From: Acidobacteriota bacterium
Lineage (GTDB): Bacteria > Acidobacteriota > Blastocatellia > UBA7656
Direction of reading: 5' to 3'
Assembly (NCBI GenBank): GCA_016201275.1
Contig: JACQDB010000002.1
Span: forward strand, 1-58,963
Length of the DNA stretch: 58,963 nt
Shown here: in pieces, positions 50,600 through 58,963 of the stretch
How the letters are laid out: each line of letters opens with the position of its first letter
Numbering within the stretch: the stretch's first letter is position 1
Position numbers and translations under genes: made by a program
Notes under the pieces: generated by a model
Database searches by the model: none
Told to the model about the DNA's origin: nothing
What the model saw: only the letters and a program-made list of their open reading frames with translations

Positions 50600-51724
50600 T
50601 TACTCTGGCAAGGCTGCGATCAGCGCGTCAATCTCTTCGTGGGTGTTGTAAAAATGCGGCGCGATTCGCAGCCTGCCGACGCGTGGCGCAGTGATAATAT
50701 TTTGCGCCAGCAGCAATTCATAAAGCGGTTTTGCGGGGTGTTGCGGGTGCGTGCAGGTGACGATGGCCGAAGTCTCGCCGACTTTTCTTGAACCGAAAAC
50801 CGCATAGCCTTTCGCGGTTAATTGCTGCGCCAGGTAATCGCTCAAACTCAAAATATGCGCTTCGATTTTACCCGCGCCGACCTCCAAAAATAATTCCAGC
50901 GCCGCGCCCAGGCCGTAAACCCCTGCGCTGTTCAAAGTGCCGCACTCGAACCGCAGCGCTCCCTCTCGATAATTCAAATCGTAATGCAAATGGTTGTCGG
51001 CATCGTTGACCGACATCCAGCCGACGACCGTTGGCTTGATGCGCGCCAAAATATTTTCGGAAACATACAACAAGGCGATGCCTTCCGGCCCCAGCAAATA
51101 TTTGTGCGAGTCCGCCGCCAACGCATCCACCGAATCCCGCACCACATCCAAGTGCAAACCGCCCAAGCCTTGAATCGCATCAATCATAAAAATCACTTGG
51201 CGTTGACGACAGAACTTTCCTATGGTCGCAAGGTCGGCGCGAAAGCCGCTGGAAAATTGTACCCAACTGAGACTGACGGCGCGTGTGCGTTCATCAATCA
51301 ATGAAATGACCTCTTCGGCATCAATGCGCCCGTCGCGTTCCTCGACCATCTTCATGACAATGCCGCGCTCTTCGACCAGACGCATCCACGGATAAATGTT
51401 GGCGGGAAATTCGACCTTCGAGACCACTACGTTATCGCCTGCGCGCCAGTCTATGCCGTTAGCGATTGCCGAAAGCGCCGCCGAAGTATTTTGCATAAAG
51501 GCGATTTCATGGGGCTTGGCGTTGACCAGTCGCGCCGCCGCTTGGCGCACGGCTTCAAAGCGGTCGCACCAGTCGAAATAATGCACCGAGCCGTTTTGCG
51601 TCACGTCATCAACCAGCCAGCGCATGGCCTCGCGCACACGGGTTGACAGCGGCGACACCGCCGCGTGATTGAAGTAGATATAATTTTCGGTGACCGGAAA
51701 GAGCGCACGAATTTCTTTATTCAT
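50600..51724 (-). CDS. Class V PLP aminotransferase
   Basis: 374 residues from ATG 51724 (GAGG upstream). Cysteine-desulfurase fold: YIYFNHAAVSPLSTRVREAM, SHKYLLGPEG with the PLP lysine, and VGRLRIAPHFYNTHEEID. The catalytic cysteine loop of IscS/SufS (near the C-terminal third) is not visible, so it is more like isopenicillin-N epimerase or another class V enzyme. Substrate unknown. Confidence 0.82.
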   Translation of the reverse strand: MNKEIRALFPVTENYIYFNHAAVSPLSTRVREAMRWLVDDVTQNGSVHYFDWCDRFEAVRQAAARLVNAKPHEIAFMQNTSAALSAIANGIDWRAGDNVVVSKVEFPANIYPWMRLVEERGIVMKMVEERDGRIDAEEVISLIDERTRAVSLSWVQFSSGFRADLATIGKFCRQRQVIFMIDAIQGLGGLHLDVVRDSVDALAADSHKYLLGPEGIALLYVSENILARIKPTVVGWMSVNDADNHLHYDLNYREGALRFECGTLNSAGVYGLGAALELFLEVGAGKIEAHILSLSDYLAQQLTAKGYAVFGSRKVGETSAIVTCTHPQHPAKPLYELLLAQNIITAPRVGRLRIAPHFYNTHEEIDALIAALPE

Positions 51725-51889
51725 AAAACCTCGCAGAAGCAGTCTATCGTCCTGAGTCCGGTGTCCGAAACCCACAGCGGCTTTCCTCAACGAACTGTTG
51801 CCTATTGGCGTCGGACAACCTGAAAGCAGAGACGCCGTCTGCAACTTCACGACACCGGACTCCAGACGCAAGACGCCAGACATCGAACT

Positions 51890-52990
51890 TCAGACTTCCG
51901 ATTCAATTTTGAAAACCGGAACGATTTCGCCAACGGTCAAGCCGCGATGATTGCTCACCACAGGCCGATGATAATTATGCAACTCGGCTTGTTGCGCGGC
52001 ATCGAGAACGCCGAGTTGAATCAGAGTTTCCAGCACTACTGTTCCTAAAGCTCGCGCTGCGCCATCGTGAATTTTTATGGCAAGGCCCAAGCCTTTGGGA
52101 AATTTATCGCAAGGCAAAACGCCGATGACATAGGTTGCTTCCGCGCCGATTTTGCACACCAATGCGCCACGCGCTGCGCGCATTAAAGCGGTGTCGAGTC
52201 GTCCCGTGCCGCCAACCATTTCCGGGTAAGCCATCATCGCTTTGACCAGGCGACTGGCAGCCTGCATCACCTCTGCCTCAAAGGCGATGCCTTGAAACTG
52301 GCTCTGGGAGCCGGTTTCAAGGTGTTGCGTAGCGGACGCCGTGAAACTGGCTAACCGGGCGAAGGCCAGAGCAAGCGCTCGAAGCGGCACCCCGAAAGTC
52401 GGCGCGCTGCATCCATCAATCGCTATAGGCAAAGCTTCGGGCAGGTCGCCAAGTTGGCGAAACCGCGCAAGAATCTCTTGTTGCAAGGGATGCGCTCTGG
52501 CGAGGTAATCATCGGTTGACCAGCCTCTATGCACACAGGTCGCCAGCATCCCTGTGTGTTTGCCCGAACAGTTGTTGTGCAGTTGGGTGAAAGCGCGGCC
52601 TTCGCATTGCAATTGCCGCGCTGCCTCTTCGTTATAAGGCGGATGCGCGCCACAACGCAAAGCGCTTTGGGTAAGTCCCAAGCGTTCGAGCAGCGCAGCA
52701 ACGGTTTCGGTGTGAAAGATTTCACCGCTATGCGAAGCGCACACGAGAGCCAATTCGCGTGCGCTGAAGTGGAAGCGATCCGCTGCGCCGCTCGTGATGA
52801 CAGGGATAGCTTGAATTGCTTTGATGGTCGAGCGCGTCGAGGTAAGCCAATCGGCATCGCCGAGTTGCGCGATGATGTGGCCATCGGGTTCGACCGCCAC
52901 AACTGCGCCGCTGTGGCGCGATTCAATAATCGCGCCTCTTTTCACTTCGACCAGCACGGCGGGAGACTGGGTTGATTGAGCCTCGTTCAT
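51890..52990 (-). CDS. Asparaginase (thermolabile, AnsA/ReAV type)
   Basis: 366 residues from ATG 52990. Pattern of pfam06089 asparaginases: GAIIESRHSGAVVAV, RSTIKAIQAIP, HNNCSGKHTGMLATC. Cleaves asparagine to aspartate and ammonia. The stop is 165 bp from the class V gene start. Ribosome binding site is weak. Confidence 0.85.
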   Translation of the reverse strand: MNEAQSTQSPAVLVEVKRGAIIESRHSGAVVAVEPDGHIIAQLGDADWLTSTRSTIKAIQAIPVITSGAADRFHFSARELALVCASHSGEIFHTETVAALLERLGLTQSALRCGAHPPYNEEAARQLQCEGRAFTQLHNNCSGKHTGMLATCVHRGWSTDDYLARAHPLQQEILARFRQLGDLPEALPIAIDGCSAPTFGVPLRALALAFARLASFTASATQHLETGSQSQFQGIAFEAEVMQAASRLVKAMMAYPEMVGGTGRLDTALMRAARGALVCKIGAEATYVIGVLPCDKFPKGLGLAIKIHDGAARALGTVVLETLIQLGVLDAAQQAELHNYHRPVVSNHRGLTVGEIVPVFKIESEV

Positions 52991-53111
52991 AGAATTATTT
53001 AATCTAGCGCAGGCTTGGGCAAACCACAATTCCCTTGGCCTTGAGCGAGCGGCAAAGATTGAGTAGATTAATGCGGTCATCAAAAGAATTTTTCCGAGGA
53101 GTTAATTGCCT

Positions 53112-53339
53112 ATGCCTATCTTTGAATATGTCTGCAACGATTGCGGCAAGAATTTTGAATTGCTGGTGCGCCAATCCACCATCATCGAATGTCCGGCGTG
53201 CAACAGCAAAACCTTAGAGAAGCAGTTATCGGTATTCGCCGCCACCAACGGCGAAACCGTATCGCGCAGAGATGTGCCGGTTGCTGCCTGCGGCAGTTGC
53301 GGCGACCCTAGAGGCCCCGGCGCTTGCTCGATGAATTGA
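53112..53339 (+). CDS. FmdB-type zinc-ribbon regulatory protein
   Basis: 75 residues from ATG 53112 (a TTG two codons earlier is possible). Zinc ribbon MPIFEYVCNDCGKNFELL and CPACNSKTLEK, with a second Cys pair at the C-terminus (ACGSCGDPRGPG). Family of small FmdB-like proteins, function unknown. Confidence 0.85.
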   Translation: MPIFEYVCNDCGKNFELLVRQSTIIECPACNSKTLEKQLSVFAATNGETVSRRDVPVAACGSCGDPRGPGACSMN

Positions 53340-53418
53340 ACCAGGGAAGTTCTGCGGCGTTTGATGGGGTGTTCCAGCTTGCCATGCAAAATTTTTTTCA
53401 GAAAGTACGAGGTGTGCG

Positions 53419-53859
53419 ATGCGAATGATCGGAGTAGTTTTTATCGTCACCGGCTGTTGGCTTGCAGGTTTTGCTCAACAACCGTCTGTCCAAACAACTG
53501 CGACTCCAGCGCAGGTAAACGAGCAAACCGTTTCTTCATCAACCAAAAATCAAACACTGCCCAAGCCAAATTTTCTTGACCCTGAACAATTGCGGCTTCG
53601 CCTTGCAGCATTCTGGTCTCAGCAAAATCAAACGAAACATCAGGCGCAAGGAATTGAGGTGGTGCCAGATTCGATGTTGGCAGTGAAGAAAGGTATAGTT
53701 TACGTCCTTTTTCCCGGCGCAATGCTGATCCCTATGACAGGAGGAGGAGCGAGCGGTTGCGTGCCGGGTAATTCCCGAAATGTTGGGCAAATCATCGTGA
53801 TAAACCCGCCCGTCAACTTCCCTCAATTGCCTGTCAAAGACTTGGCAAAGAAAAATTGA
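53419..53859 (+). CDS. Secreted protein of unknown function
   Basis: 146 residues; GAGG ribosome binding site and signal peptide (MIGVVFIVTGCWLAGFAQQP). Body is Gln/Thr-rich with no known motif. It is convergent with the ComEA-like gene, 25 bp apart, with no terminator in between. Confidence 0.7.
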   Translation: MRMIGVVFIVTGCWLAGFAQQPSVQTTATPAQVNEQTVSSSTKNQTLPKPNFLDPEQLRLRLAAFWSQQNQTKHQAQGIEVVPDSMLAVKKGIVYVLFPGAMLIPMTGGGASGCVPGNSRNVGQIIVINPPVNFPQLPVKDLAKKN

Positions 53860-53884
53860 ATGTCATTACCCAAGCCTCGCGCTC

Positions 53885-54199
53885 TCATTCGACACACACG
53901 AGGTCGGCCAGAGCGCGATACTTTTTTTCGCTGAAGCCGTCCAGGATGATTAACTCTTGCGGACGACGAAAGCCGCCGTGTCGGTTCCTGTAGGCAATAA
54001 TTTTTTGCGCCATCACCTCGCCAATTTCCGGCAGCGCTTGTAACTGTTCGGCGCTCGCCGTGTTCAAATTCACACAAGGGGCAATCCGGTTTTGATTCGG
54101 CGCACGAGATTCGACCGGCGCGTTGGTGTCTGGGCTTGCCTGATGACAAGCGACAAACCACAAAGCGGCAAGGGCAATGGCAAGTACAAAAATTTTCAT
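53885..54199 (-). CDS. ComEA-like helix-hairpin-helix lipoprotein
   Basis: 104 residues. Lipoprotein signal (LAALWFVACHQASPD; lipobox FVAC) followed by VNLNTASAEQLQALPEIGEVMAQKIIAYR, the ComEA helix-hairpin-helix. Binds DNA, possibly in the periplasm. Sits alone. Confidence 0.83.
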   Translation of the reverse strand: MKIFVLAIALAALWFVACHQASPDTNAPVESRAPNQNRIAPCVNLNTASAEQLQALPEIGEVMAQKIIAYRNRHGGFRRPQELIILDGFSEKKYRALADLVCVE

Positions 54200-54312
54200 G
54201 AGAAGAGGAAATCAACTTCGCCATAAAGACACGAAGGACACTGGATTTCACCACCTCTCTTCGTGTGCTTTGTGTTCTTCGCGGCGAAAGAATTTTGGCG
54301 CAACACCGAGCA

Positions 54313-55605
54313 TCAAACGCCGCCAAGCTCTAAGTGAAATTCATCATTCAATAATGAAATGCGCGGCTCGCGTTTGGCAAAAGCGAGTTGGGCGCGGCGC
54401 AGCGCCGGAAGGCCGTGAAGCCACGACTGGCAACCGTATTCGCTGCGCGTGAAGATGCGATGCAAACGCGGGTTCTCCTGCAAGATCGCGCCGTACTCTA
54501 CGGATTTGCGCGTCGTGCCATTGGTACGCATGGCGTTGATGAATTCCAGGCGGTCATCAAAGACCAGCAGGCGCGACGGCAAGCCGACGAGGGAATAATC
54601 GCGATGCGTTAACAGATTGGTCAAGGCCTCGGTTACTGCGCCGCAGGAATAATTGGCGCGGGCTGGAATTGGCTCCTGTAGCCCGTTTGGTGTCGCGTTG
54701 CGCGGCGGACGGGTTTCACGCAGATCAACATAGCGCTGCAAAAACGCGATGGCTTTGTCATAAATTGCTGTCAGGTTGCCGTTGATTTCGGCCTGTTCGA
54801 CGACCGGCGAAGCGACGTTGATGCCCGAATAGCGAATCATCACGACGCGGCTTTGGGGAATTACTTTCTGCACTTCGGGGCTACGCCCGAATAATAAAAA
54901 ACCCGCCAGGGTTGGCACAATCATCGCGCCGCAATCGGTCGCCAAACGCAAATCGCGCATCGCCTGTGGCGTAGGAAATCCGGCAGGCTCGCGGAAACTT
55001 TCGCCTTCCAACTCGCGCACATAAGTCCACACCAGCGCTTCGTCAACCTCTTCAATGCGTGCGCTCAACAACGGCAAATCTTCAAACGCGGCAACGCGGG
55101 AACGCGCAAACAGGGCGGCGATTTCATTGCCGTCGGCTTCGCGTTTGGTCGAACCTATGCGTATGAAATAGCGATTGTCGGGGGTGCGATGCGGCGCGCG
55201 ACGGTCATCCACCTGCATCACTACGATGCGTGCGCCGTTGTCGAAATAGACTTTATCGAGACGCGGCAACAACGCCGGTTTGATTTGCTGGCGGCAAATT
55301 TCGAGCAACTGTTCTTCGACTTGTTCAGGGTCGTCCAAGCCTTCGATGCGGCGCTGGTCGTTGACGCCGAACATAATTGCGCCGCCGCCGGAGTTGGCCA
55401 GAGCAACAATTTCAGCGGTAACTTTTTCAGTATTGACCAGACGAAGCTTGAATTCCAGATGCGTATCTTCGCCGCCTTTGATCAGGTTGAGTACGTCGGT
55501 GCGATCCAAGGAGCGCGAATAGCGGCTCATTAATTTCTGCTCGAATAAGTAGCGTTCGCTATCAGGAGAGCGTTTGGATTTGCTGAATTTTCTGCCGTGC
55601 GCCAT
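54313..55605 (-). CDS. AlbA_2/Schlafen-type ATP-binding regulator
   Basis: 430 residues from ATG 55605 (GGGGA upstream). N-terminal AlbA_2 domain: DTHLEFKLRLVNTEKVTAEI, ANSGGGAIMFGVNDQRRIEG. C-terminal half matches the HATPase/winged-helix region of putative transcriptional regulators (SCGAVTEALTNLLTHRDYSL). Role may be in defence or regulation. Confidence 0.8.
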   Translation of the reverse strand: MAHGRKFSKSKRSPDSERYLFEQKLMSRYSRSLDRTDVLNLIKGGEDTHLEFKLRLVNTEKVTAEIVALANSGGGAIMFGVNDQRRIEGLDDPEQVEEQLLEICRQQIKPALLPRLDKVYFDNGARIVVMQVDDRRAPHRTPDNRYFIRIGSTKREADGNEIAALFARSRVAAFEDLPLLSARIEEVDEALVWTYVRELEGESFREPAGFPTPQAMRDLRLATDCGAMIVPTLAGFLLFGRSPEVQKVIPQSRVVMIRYSGINVASPVVEQAEINGNLTAIYDKAIAFLQRYVDLRETRPPRNATPNGLQEPIPARANYSCGAVTEALTNLLTHRDYSLVGLPSRLLVFDDRLEFINAMRTNGTTRKSVEYGAILQENPRLHRIFTRSEYGCQSWLHGLPALRRAQLAFAKREPRISLLNDEFHLELGGV

Positions 55606-55802
55606 AGTTTCCCCACCGCTGATTTGATCTACGGGCAGATTCCACCGGTTGTTGGGATGATAGCATACCCGCCGGTTAAGAAGGCAAAAGGCAAAAGCCA
55701 AAAGCAAAAATATTTCGGAGATTTTTCGGTTGTGAGGAGTCGCGCAAGGCTCGTATAATCGGAAGCCAACGGGCAGACAACAAACGCTACAAACAGGACA
55801 TC

Positions 55803-56912
55803 ATGAGGTCGCTAACCGACACGCAGGTTTTCAATCGTGCCGACAACATTATCGCAGGCTGGTATTGGGCGATGCCGTCATCGGCGCTCAAGCGCGGCCA
55901 GGTCAAGCCGTTCAATTTTTTCGGCAGAGAATTGGCGATTTATCGTGGCGAAGATTTACAGGTTGTGGCGCTTGATGCCTACTGCCCGCACATGGGCGCG
56001 CACTTGGCAGAAGGCAACGTCGAGGGCAACGCGATTCGTTGCCGGTTTCATTATTGGAAGTACGACGCGCAGGGCAAGTGCATAGAAATTCCCTGTCAAG
56101 CCAACACCGCCGTTGTGCCGCCGCTTCGCCGTTGGCCGGTTGAAGAAAAGTTCGGCTTGATCTGGATTTGGGCGGGACGCGGGATGCCGCAACCCTTGCC
56201 GTTTGTGCCGGAACTCGAACATGAAGAATGCGAATCGCGGTTGGCAAATCGCTTTGTCAAAGCGTGTCATCCGCATGTGATGATGATTAATGCGATTGAC
56301 GCGCAGCACTTCAATTCGGTGCATCATCTGCCGGTCGCTCTGCAATTGGAGCCGACCGTCATCAACGATCACTGCATCAAGTTTACGAACACGACGCAAA
56401 TTCCGCGCACGTCCCTGCTGACCAAATTTCTTGGGCGCTTCTACAAAGCGGCGCTGACTTATACGCTCTGTTATTTTTTCGCCAGCACCGGCACGGTGAC
56501 GATAGGCCCGGATTTCCTGCACTTTCACCTTATGTTTGCCTTGCGTCCGACCGCAGAAGGCCACTCCATCGGGCAGACGATTTTATTGACGCGCCGGCGG
56601 CGGGGCGGGCTGGGCAAAGCTTGGAGCCGCGTGCTGTTGTGGTTGACGCGATTGGTTGGGGCGTATTTTGCCAAAGGCGACACGCGCATTTTCAAGACCA
56701 TCAAATTCAATTTTCGCACGCCGATCAAAGCCGATGCGCCGATTATTCGCTTCATTGAACACACGGAAAACCAAGCGACAATGGCGTGGGGCTTGCCTCT
56801 TGAAGAAGATGAAAAGCGTGTTAATCAAGAGGCAAGCCAAGGCGCGAATCCAGCTTTGACACGGAGTGCAAACGTCCGGGCATCAGCTTATCTGGAGCGT
56901 GAAGCAAAATGA
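55803..56912 (+). CDS. Rieske non-haem iron oxygenase
   Basis: 369 residues. Rieske centre: CPHMGAHLAEG (Cys, His) and CRFHYWKYDAQG (Cys, His). Catalytic iron ligands in NAIDAQHFNSVHH. Adds oxygen to an aromatic or steroid-like substrate with electrons from a separate reductase. First gene of a three-gene operon; its TGA overlaps the next ATG. Confidence 0.87.
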   Translation: MRSLTDTQVFNRADNIIAGWYWAMPSSALKRGQVKPFNFFGRELAIYRGEDLQVVALDAYCPHMGAHLAEGNVEGNAIRCRFHYWKYDAQGKCIEIPCQANTAVVPPLRRWPVEEKFGLIWIWAGRGMPQPLPFVPELEHEECESRLANRFVKACHPHVMMINAIDAQHFNSVHHLPVALQLEPTVINDHCIKFTNTTQIPRTSLLTKFLGRFYKAALTYTLCYFFASTGTVTIGPDFLHFHLMFALRPTAEGHSIGQTILLTRRRRGGLGKAWSRVLLWLTRLVGAYFAKGDTRIFKTIKFNFRTPIKADAPIIRFIEHTENQATMAWGLPLEEDEKRVNQEASQGANPALTRSANVRASAYLEREAK

Positions 56913-57727
56913 CGATTGAAAAATCTATGCCAACTCCGTCGCGCCCGGCGTCCAGATTGACGGCGAAAGTTGTGTCGGTGGCCGAGCTTTCGTATGAAGA
57001 CAAAGCGCGAATGTTGCAACTGATGCAGGCCTATTACGACAACGTGAGCCGTGAGCAATTCCTCACAGACCTCGCGAAAAAAAGCGACGTGATCTTGTTG
57101 ATTGATAAAAATCACGCGCAAATTCAAGGGTTTTCGACGCTCTTGTGTTTGCGCCTCCCCTGTGGCGAGAAAACCATTCGCGGCATTTTCAGCGGCGACA
57201 CCGTGGTGGATAAACAATATTGGGGGCAGCGCCTTTTGGGCAAAACCTTTTTACGTTTTCTCTTCAAAGAGAAGTTGCGCCATCCCTTCGAGCCGTTGTA
57301 CTGGCTGTTGATTTCCAAAGGCTATAAAACTTACTTGATGATGGCGAATAATTTTTCCGCCTACTATCCGCGTTTTGATAAACCAACGCCAGCCGACCAG
57401 CGCGCTTTGCTGAAGGCGTTTTATTCGACGTTATATCCGAACGATTACGATGCCGAGACCGGATTGATCAAACCGGCGGTGGGCGCTTATCAATTGAAGG
57501 TGGGCGTGGCGGCAATTTCAAGCGCCTTGCTTACCGCCAATCCGAAGGTCGCATTTTTTCAGCAAGTGAATCCCGATTGGCCAAAGGGCGCGGAGTTGGC
57601 TTGTCTGGCGCGCATGACGTTGTGGATGCCGCTTTATTATGCGCTGAAAGTTTTGCTCCTGGATAGAGTATTGAAGCCGCTTTCACGACTCGTGTTTTGG
57701 TTACCGAAAGAGAGAAAAAATGAATAG
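56909..57727 (+). CDS. Putative acyltransferase (GNAT-like), unknown
   Basis: 272 residues. Central GIFSGDTVVDKQYWGQRLLGKTF resembles the acetyl-CoA loop of GNAT proteins but the rest has no clear motif. The C-terminus is hydrophobic (MPLYYALKVLLLDRVLK). Overlaps the Rieske gene by 4 bp and the SDR gene by 8 bp, so all three are translated together. Confidence 0.65.
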   Translation: MTIEKSMPTPSRPASRLTAKVVSVAELSYEDKARMLQLMQAYYDNVSREQFLTDLAKKSDVILLIDKNHAQIQGFSTLLCLRLPCGEKTIRGIFSGDTVVDKQYWGQRLLGKTFLRFLFKEKLRHPFEPLYWLLISKGYKTYLMMANNFSAYYPRFDKPTPADQRALLKAFYSTLYPNDYDAETGLIKPAVGAYQLKVGVAAISSALLTANPKVAFFQQVNPDWPKGAELACLARMTLWMPLYYALKVLLLDRVLKPLSRLVFWLPKERKNE

Positions 57728-58592
57728 CAAAACGGTGTTGATTACCGGCACGTCTTCGGGATTCGGGCGCTTGTTGGTGCCGGAATTTCTGCGCGATGGC
57801 TGGACGGTGATTGCGACGTTGCGAGATGCCGAGCAACGCGCTGAAATTTTCAAACAGGAATTGGCCAGCGCTTCTGACCGCCTGTTTCTGTTTGCGCTTG
57901 ATGTGACGGATGAAAAAGATCGGCAGGCCGCCGCCGAATTTATTGACGAACATTTTGAAGGCCGCCTCGATTGTTTAATCAACAACGCCGGGTATGGGTT
58001 GTTCGGCGCAGCGGAAGACCTGGCCGAAGAACAGGTGCGCGAACAAATGGAAGTCAACTTTTTCGGCTTGGTGTTGCTGACGCAAAGATTGTTGCCGCCA
58101 ATCCGTCGAGCGCAGGGGCGCATCATCAACGTGTCTTCGGTGTTGGGCTATTCGGCTATGCCTCTGGCGTCGTTGTATTGCGCCAGCAAATTCGCTGTCG
58201 AAGGATTTTCCGAAAGCTTGTATCACGAATTGAAAGCGCACGGCGTACAAGTGGCGTTGGTTGAACCGGGCGGCTTTCGCACGAGTTTCATGGACAAACA
58301 GGCGTGGGGCGAATATAGCTTCGAGCCGACTTCGGCGTACCGCGAACAGACCGAAGCGTACCGTCGCTTTCGCGAAAAACGTACCACAGGGGAAGGCGTT
58401 TCGCCTGCGCCGGTAATCCAGGCCGTGATGCGGTTGGCGCAGACAAAGAAGATGCCTTTGCGCGTCCGCTGCGGCAAAGACGCCAAAGGTGTGTACGCCG
58501 CAAAGCGGTTGTTGCCGGAGCGCCTGCACACCGCGCTCTTTACCAAAGTCTATGACAAATTGTTTGCCCGGGTTGATGAGAAGAAAGCTTGA
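57720..58592 (+). CDS. Short-chain dehydrogenase/reductase
   Basis: 290 residues. Rossmann TGTSSGFGRLL, CLINNAGYGLFG, catalytic Ser/Tyr/Lys (NVSSVLG, YCASKFAVEGFS). NADPH type by the TGTSSG start. Acts with the Rieske enzyme and acyltransferase by operon logic; substrate unknown. Confidence 0.86.
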   Translation: MNSKTVLITGTSSGFGRLLVPEFLRDGWTVIATLRDAEQRAEIFKQELASASDRLFLFALDVTDEKDRQAAAEFIDEHFEGRLDCLINNAGYGLFGAAEDLAEEQVREQMEVNFFGLVLLTQRLLPPIRRAQGRIINVSSVLGYSAMPLASLYCASKFAVEGFSESLYHELKAHGVQVALVEPGGFRTSFMDKQAWGEYSFEPTSAYREQTEAYRRFREKRTTGEGVSPAPVIQAVMRLAQTKKMPLRVRCGKDAKGVYAAKRLLPERLHTALFTKVYDKLFARVDEKKA

Positions 58593-58843
58593 GGGTCAAC
58601 TACAGCGCATCGAAGGGGCAGGCGGCGCGTTCGCTGCAGTGTTTTTGAGAGTAGCAACAAGACGCGGATTCAACAACGAAGCGCAGCTTTGAGCAAAGCG
58701 AAGAATATGGACTCGAAGATTTGATAAACATGGCGTGGTGCGAGGCATTGGTTTCAGCGTTCTTTCATCAACGCAGGCGTTCATTGCCATGCTGAATTTA
58801 GCGCTTGGAATGTGGAGTTGAGCAGCAATTCTCAATATGAAAG

Positions 58844-58963
58844 TTATTCCAGTTGCAAACGATAGAGGGAAGCCATATGCCGGAACAATGCTGCCATCGA
58901 ATCAAAGACCAGAACTCGGAACACACTACGCAGCGTCGCCCACAGTTTGGCTTTGGTTTTCAG
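58844..58963 (-). CDS. C-terminal end of a CDS cut by the window edge
   Basis: 40 codons to a TAA at 58844-58846; reads LKTKAKLWATLRSVFRVLVF, then DSMAALFRHMASLYRLQLE. It could be the end of a transposase or a hydrophobic-helix protein, but too little is visible. 58,593-58,843 shows no other gene. Confidence 0.4.
   Translation of the reverse strand: MKTKAKLWATLRSVFRVLVFDSMAALFRHMASLYRLQLE

Noticed and set aside
50600-51724. Class V enzyme as the missing DndA
   Set aside because: It has the fold and PLP lysine but no visible catalytic cysteine loop, and lies 25 kb from the island.
1-58963. tRNA, rRNA or riboswitch genes
   Set aside because: No cloverleaf, rRNA or known riboswitch pattern was recognised by eye; a covariance search would be needed to exclude small RNAs.

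Overview
The window looks like chromosomal DNA of an Acidobacteriota-type bacterium (Blastocatellia/Pyrinomonadales-like). This is inferred from the mid-50s GC, the many secreted TPR and orphan proteins, the loosely packed single genes, and the abundance of short palindromic repeats. Marker sequence that would fix the lineage (rRNA, tRNA) is absent. Most genes are housekeeping or catabolic and stand alone or in pairs.

Layout. 1-5,100: the edge of an IS630-like transposase, a secreted S74-chaperone protein, a sulfotransferase, repeat DNA and a class III aminotransferase. 5,700-10,450: two TPR proteins, dihydropyrimidinase and homocysteine S-methyltransferase. 10,700-16,500: a metzincin-like protein with an altered zinc motif, orphan secreted proteins, an M20 amidohydrolase, a KTSC protein, and two of the three copies of a 98-bp MITE. 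16,500-25,300: a DNA phosphorothioation (dnd) island on the minus strand. 25,500-40,400: icd, accA, HAD, aldehyde dehydrogenase, toxin and nucleotidyltransferase remnants, APC permease, acyl-CoA ligase, hutI, RDD protein, and a MarR/pirin pair that shares an operator. 40,900-49,600: aldo/keto reductase, esterase, sulfite-oxidase-like enzyme, CocE hydrolase, a nucleotidyltransferase gene split by a 620-bp repeat element, and a ceramidase-like protein. 49,600-58,963: peroxiredoxin, class V aminotransferase, asparaginase, zinc ribbon, ComEA-like, Schlafen/AlbA protein, a three-gene Rieske-acyltransferase-SDR operon and a partial CDS at the edge.

The dnd island is the most notable region. Reading in the direction of transcription it holds dndC, dndD, a four-helix membrane protein, dndB, a DUF433/DUF5615 toxin-antitoxin pair, a second toxin-antitoxin block, and finally a 521-residue protein. 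That last protein joins a DndE-like N-terminus to a HerA/VirB4-type ATPase. No dndA and no dndFGH restriction genes are present. The second toxin-antitoxin block lies between two copies of the first 86 bp of the dndE-ATPase gene (about 90% identical), which records an insertion at its start codon region. dndB and the membrane gene are visibly richer in A+T than dndC and dndD, so the island is a mosaic.

The window is also rich in small non-coding repeats: a 98-bp MITE with intact 6-bp target duplications (three copies), a TTATAGCG-ended MITE (two copies), several nested palindromes, and long near-perfect hairpins placed at gene ends.
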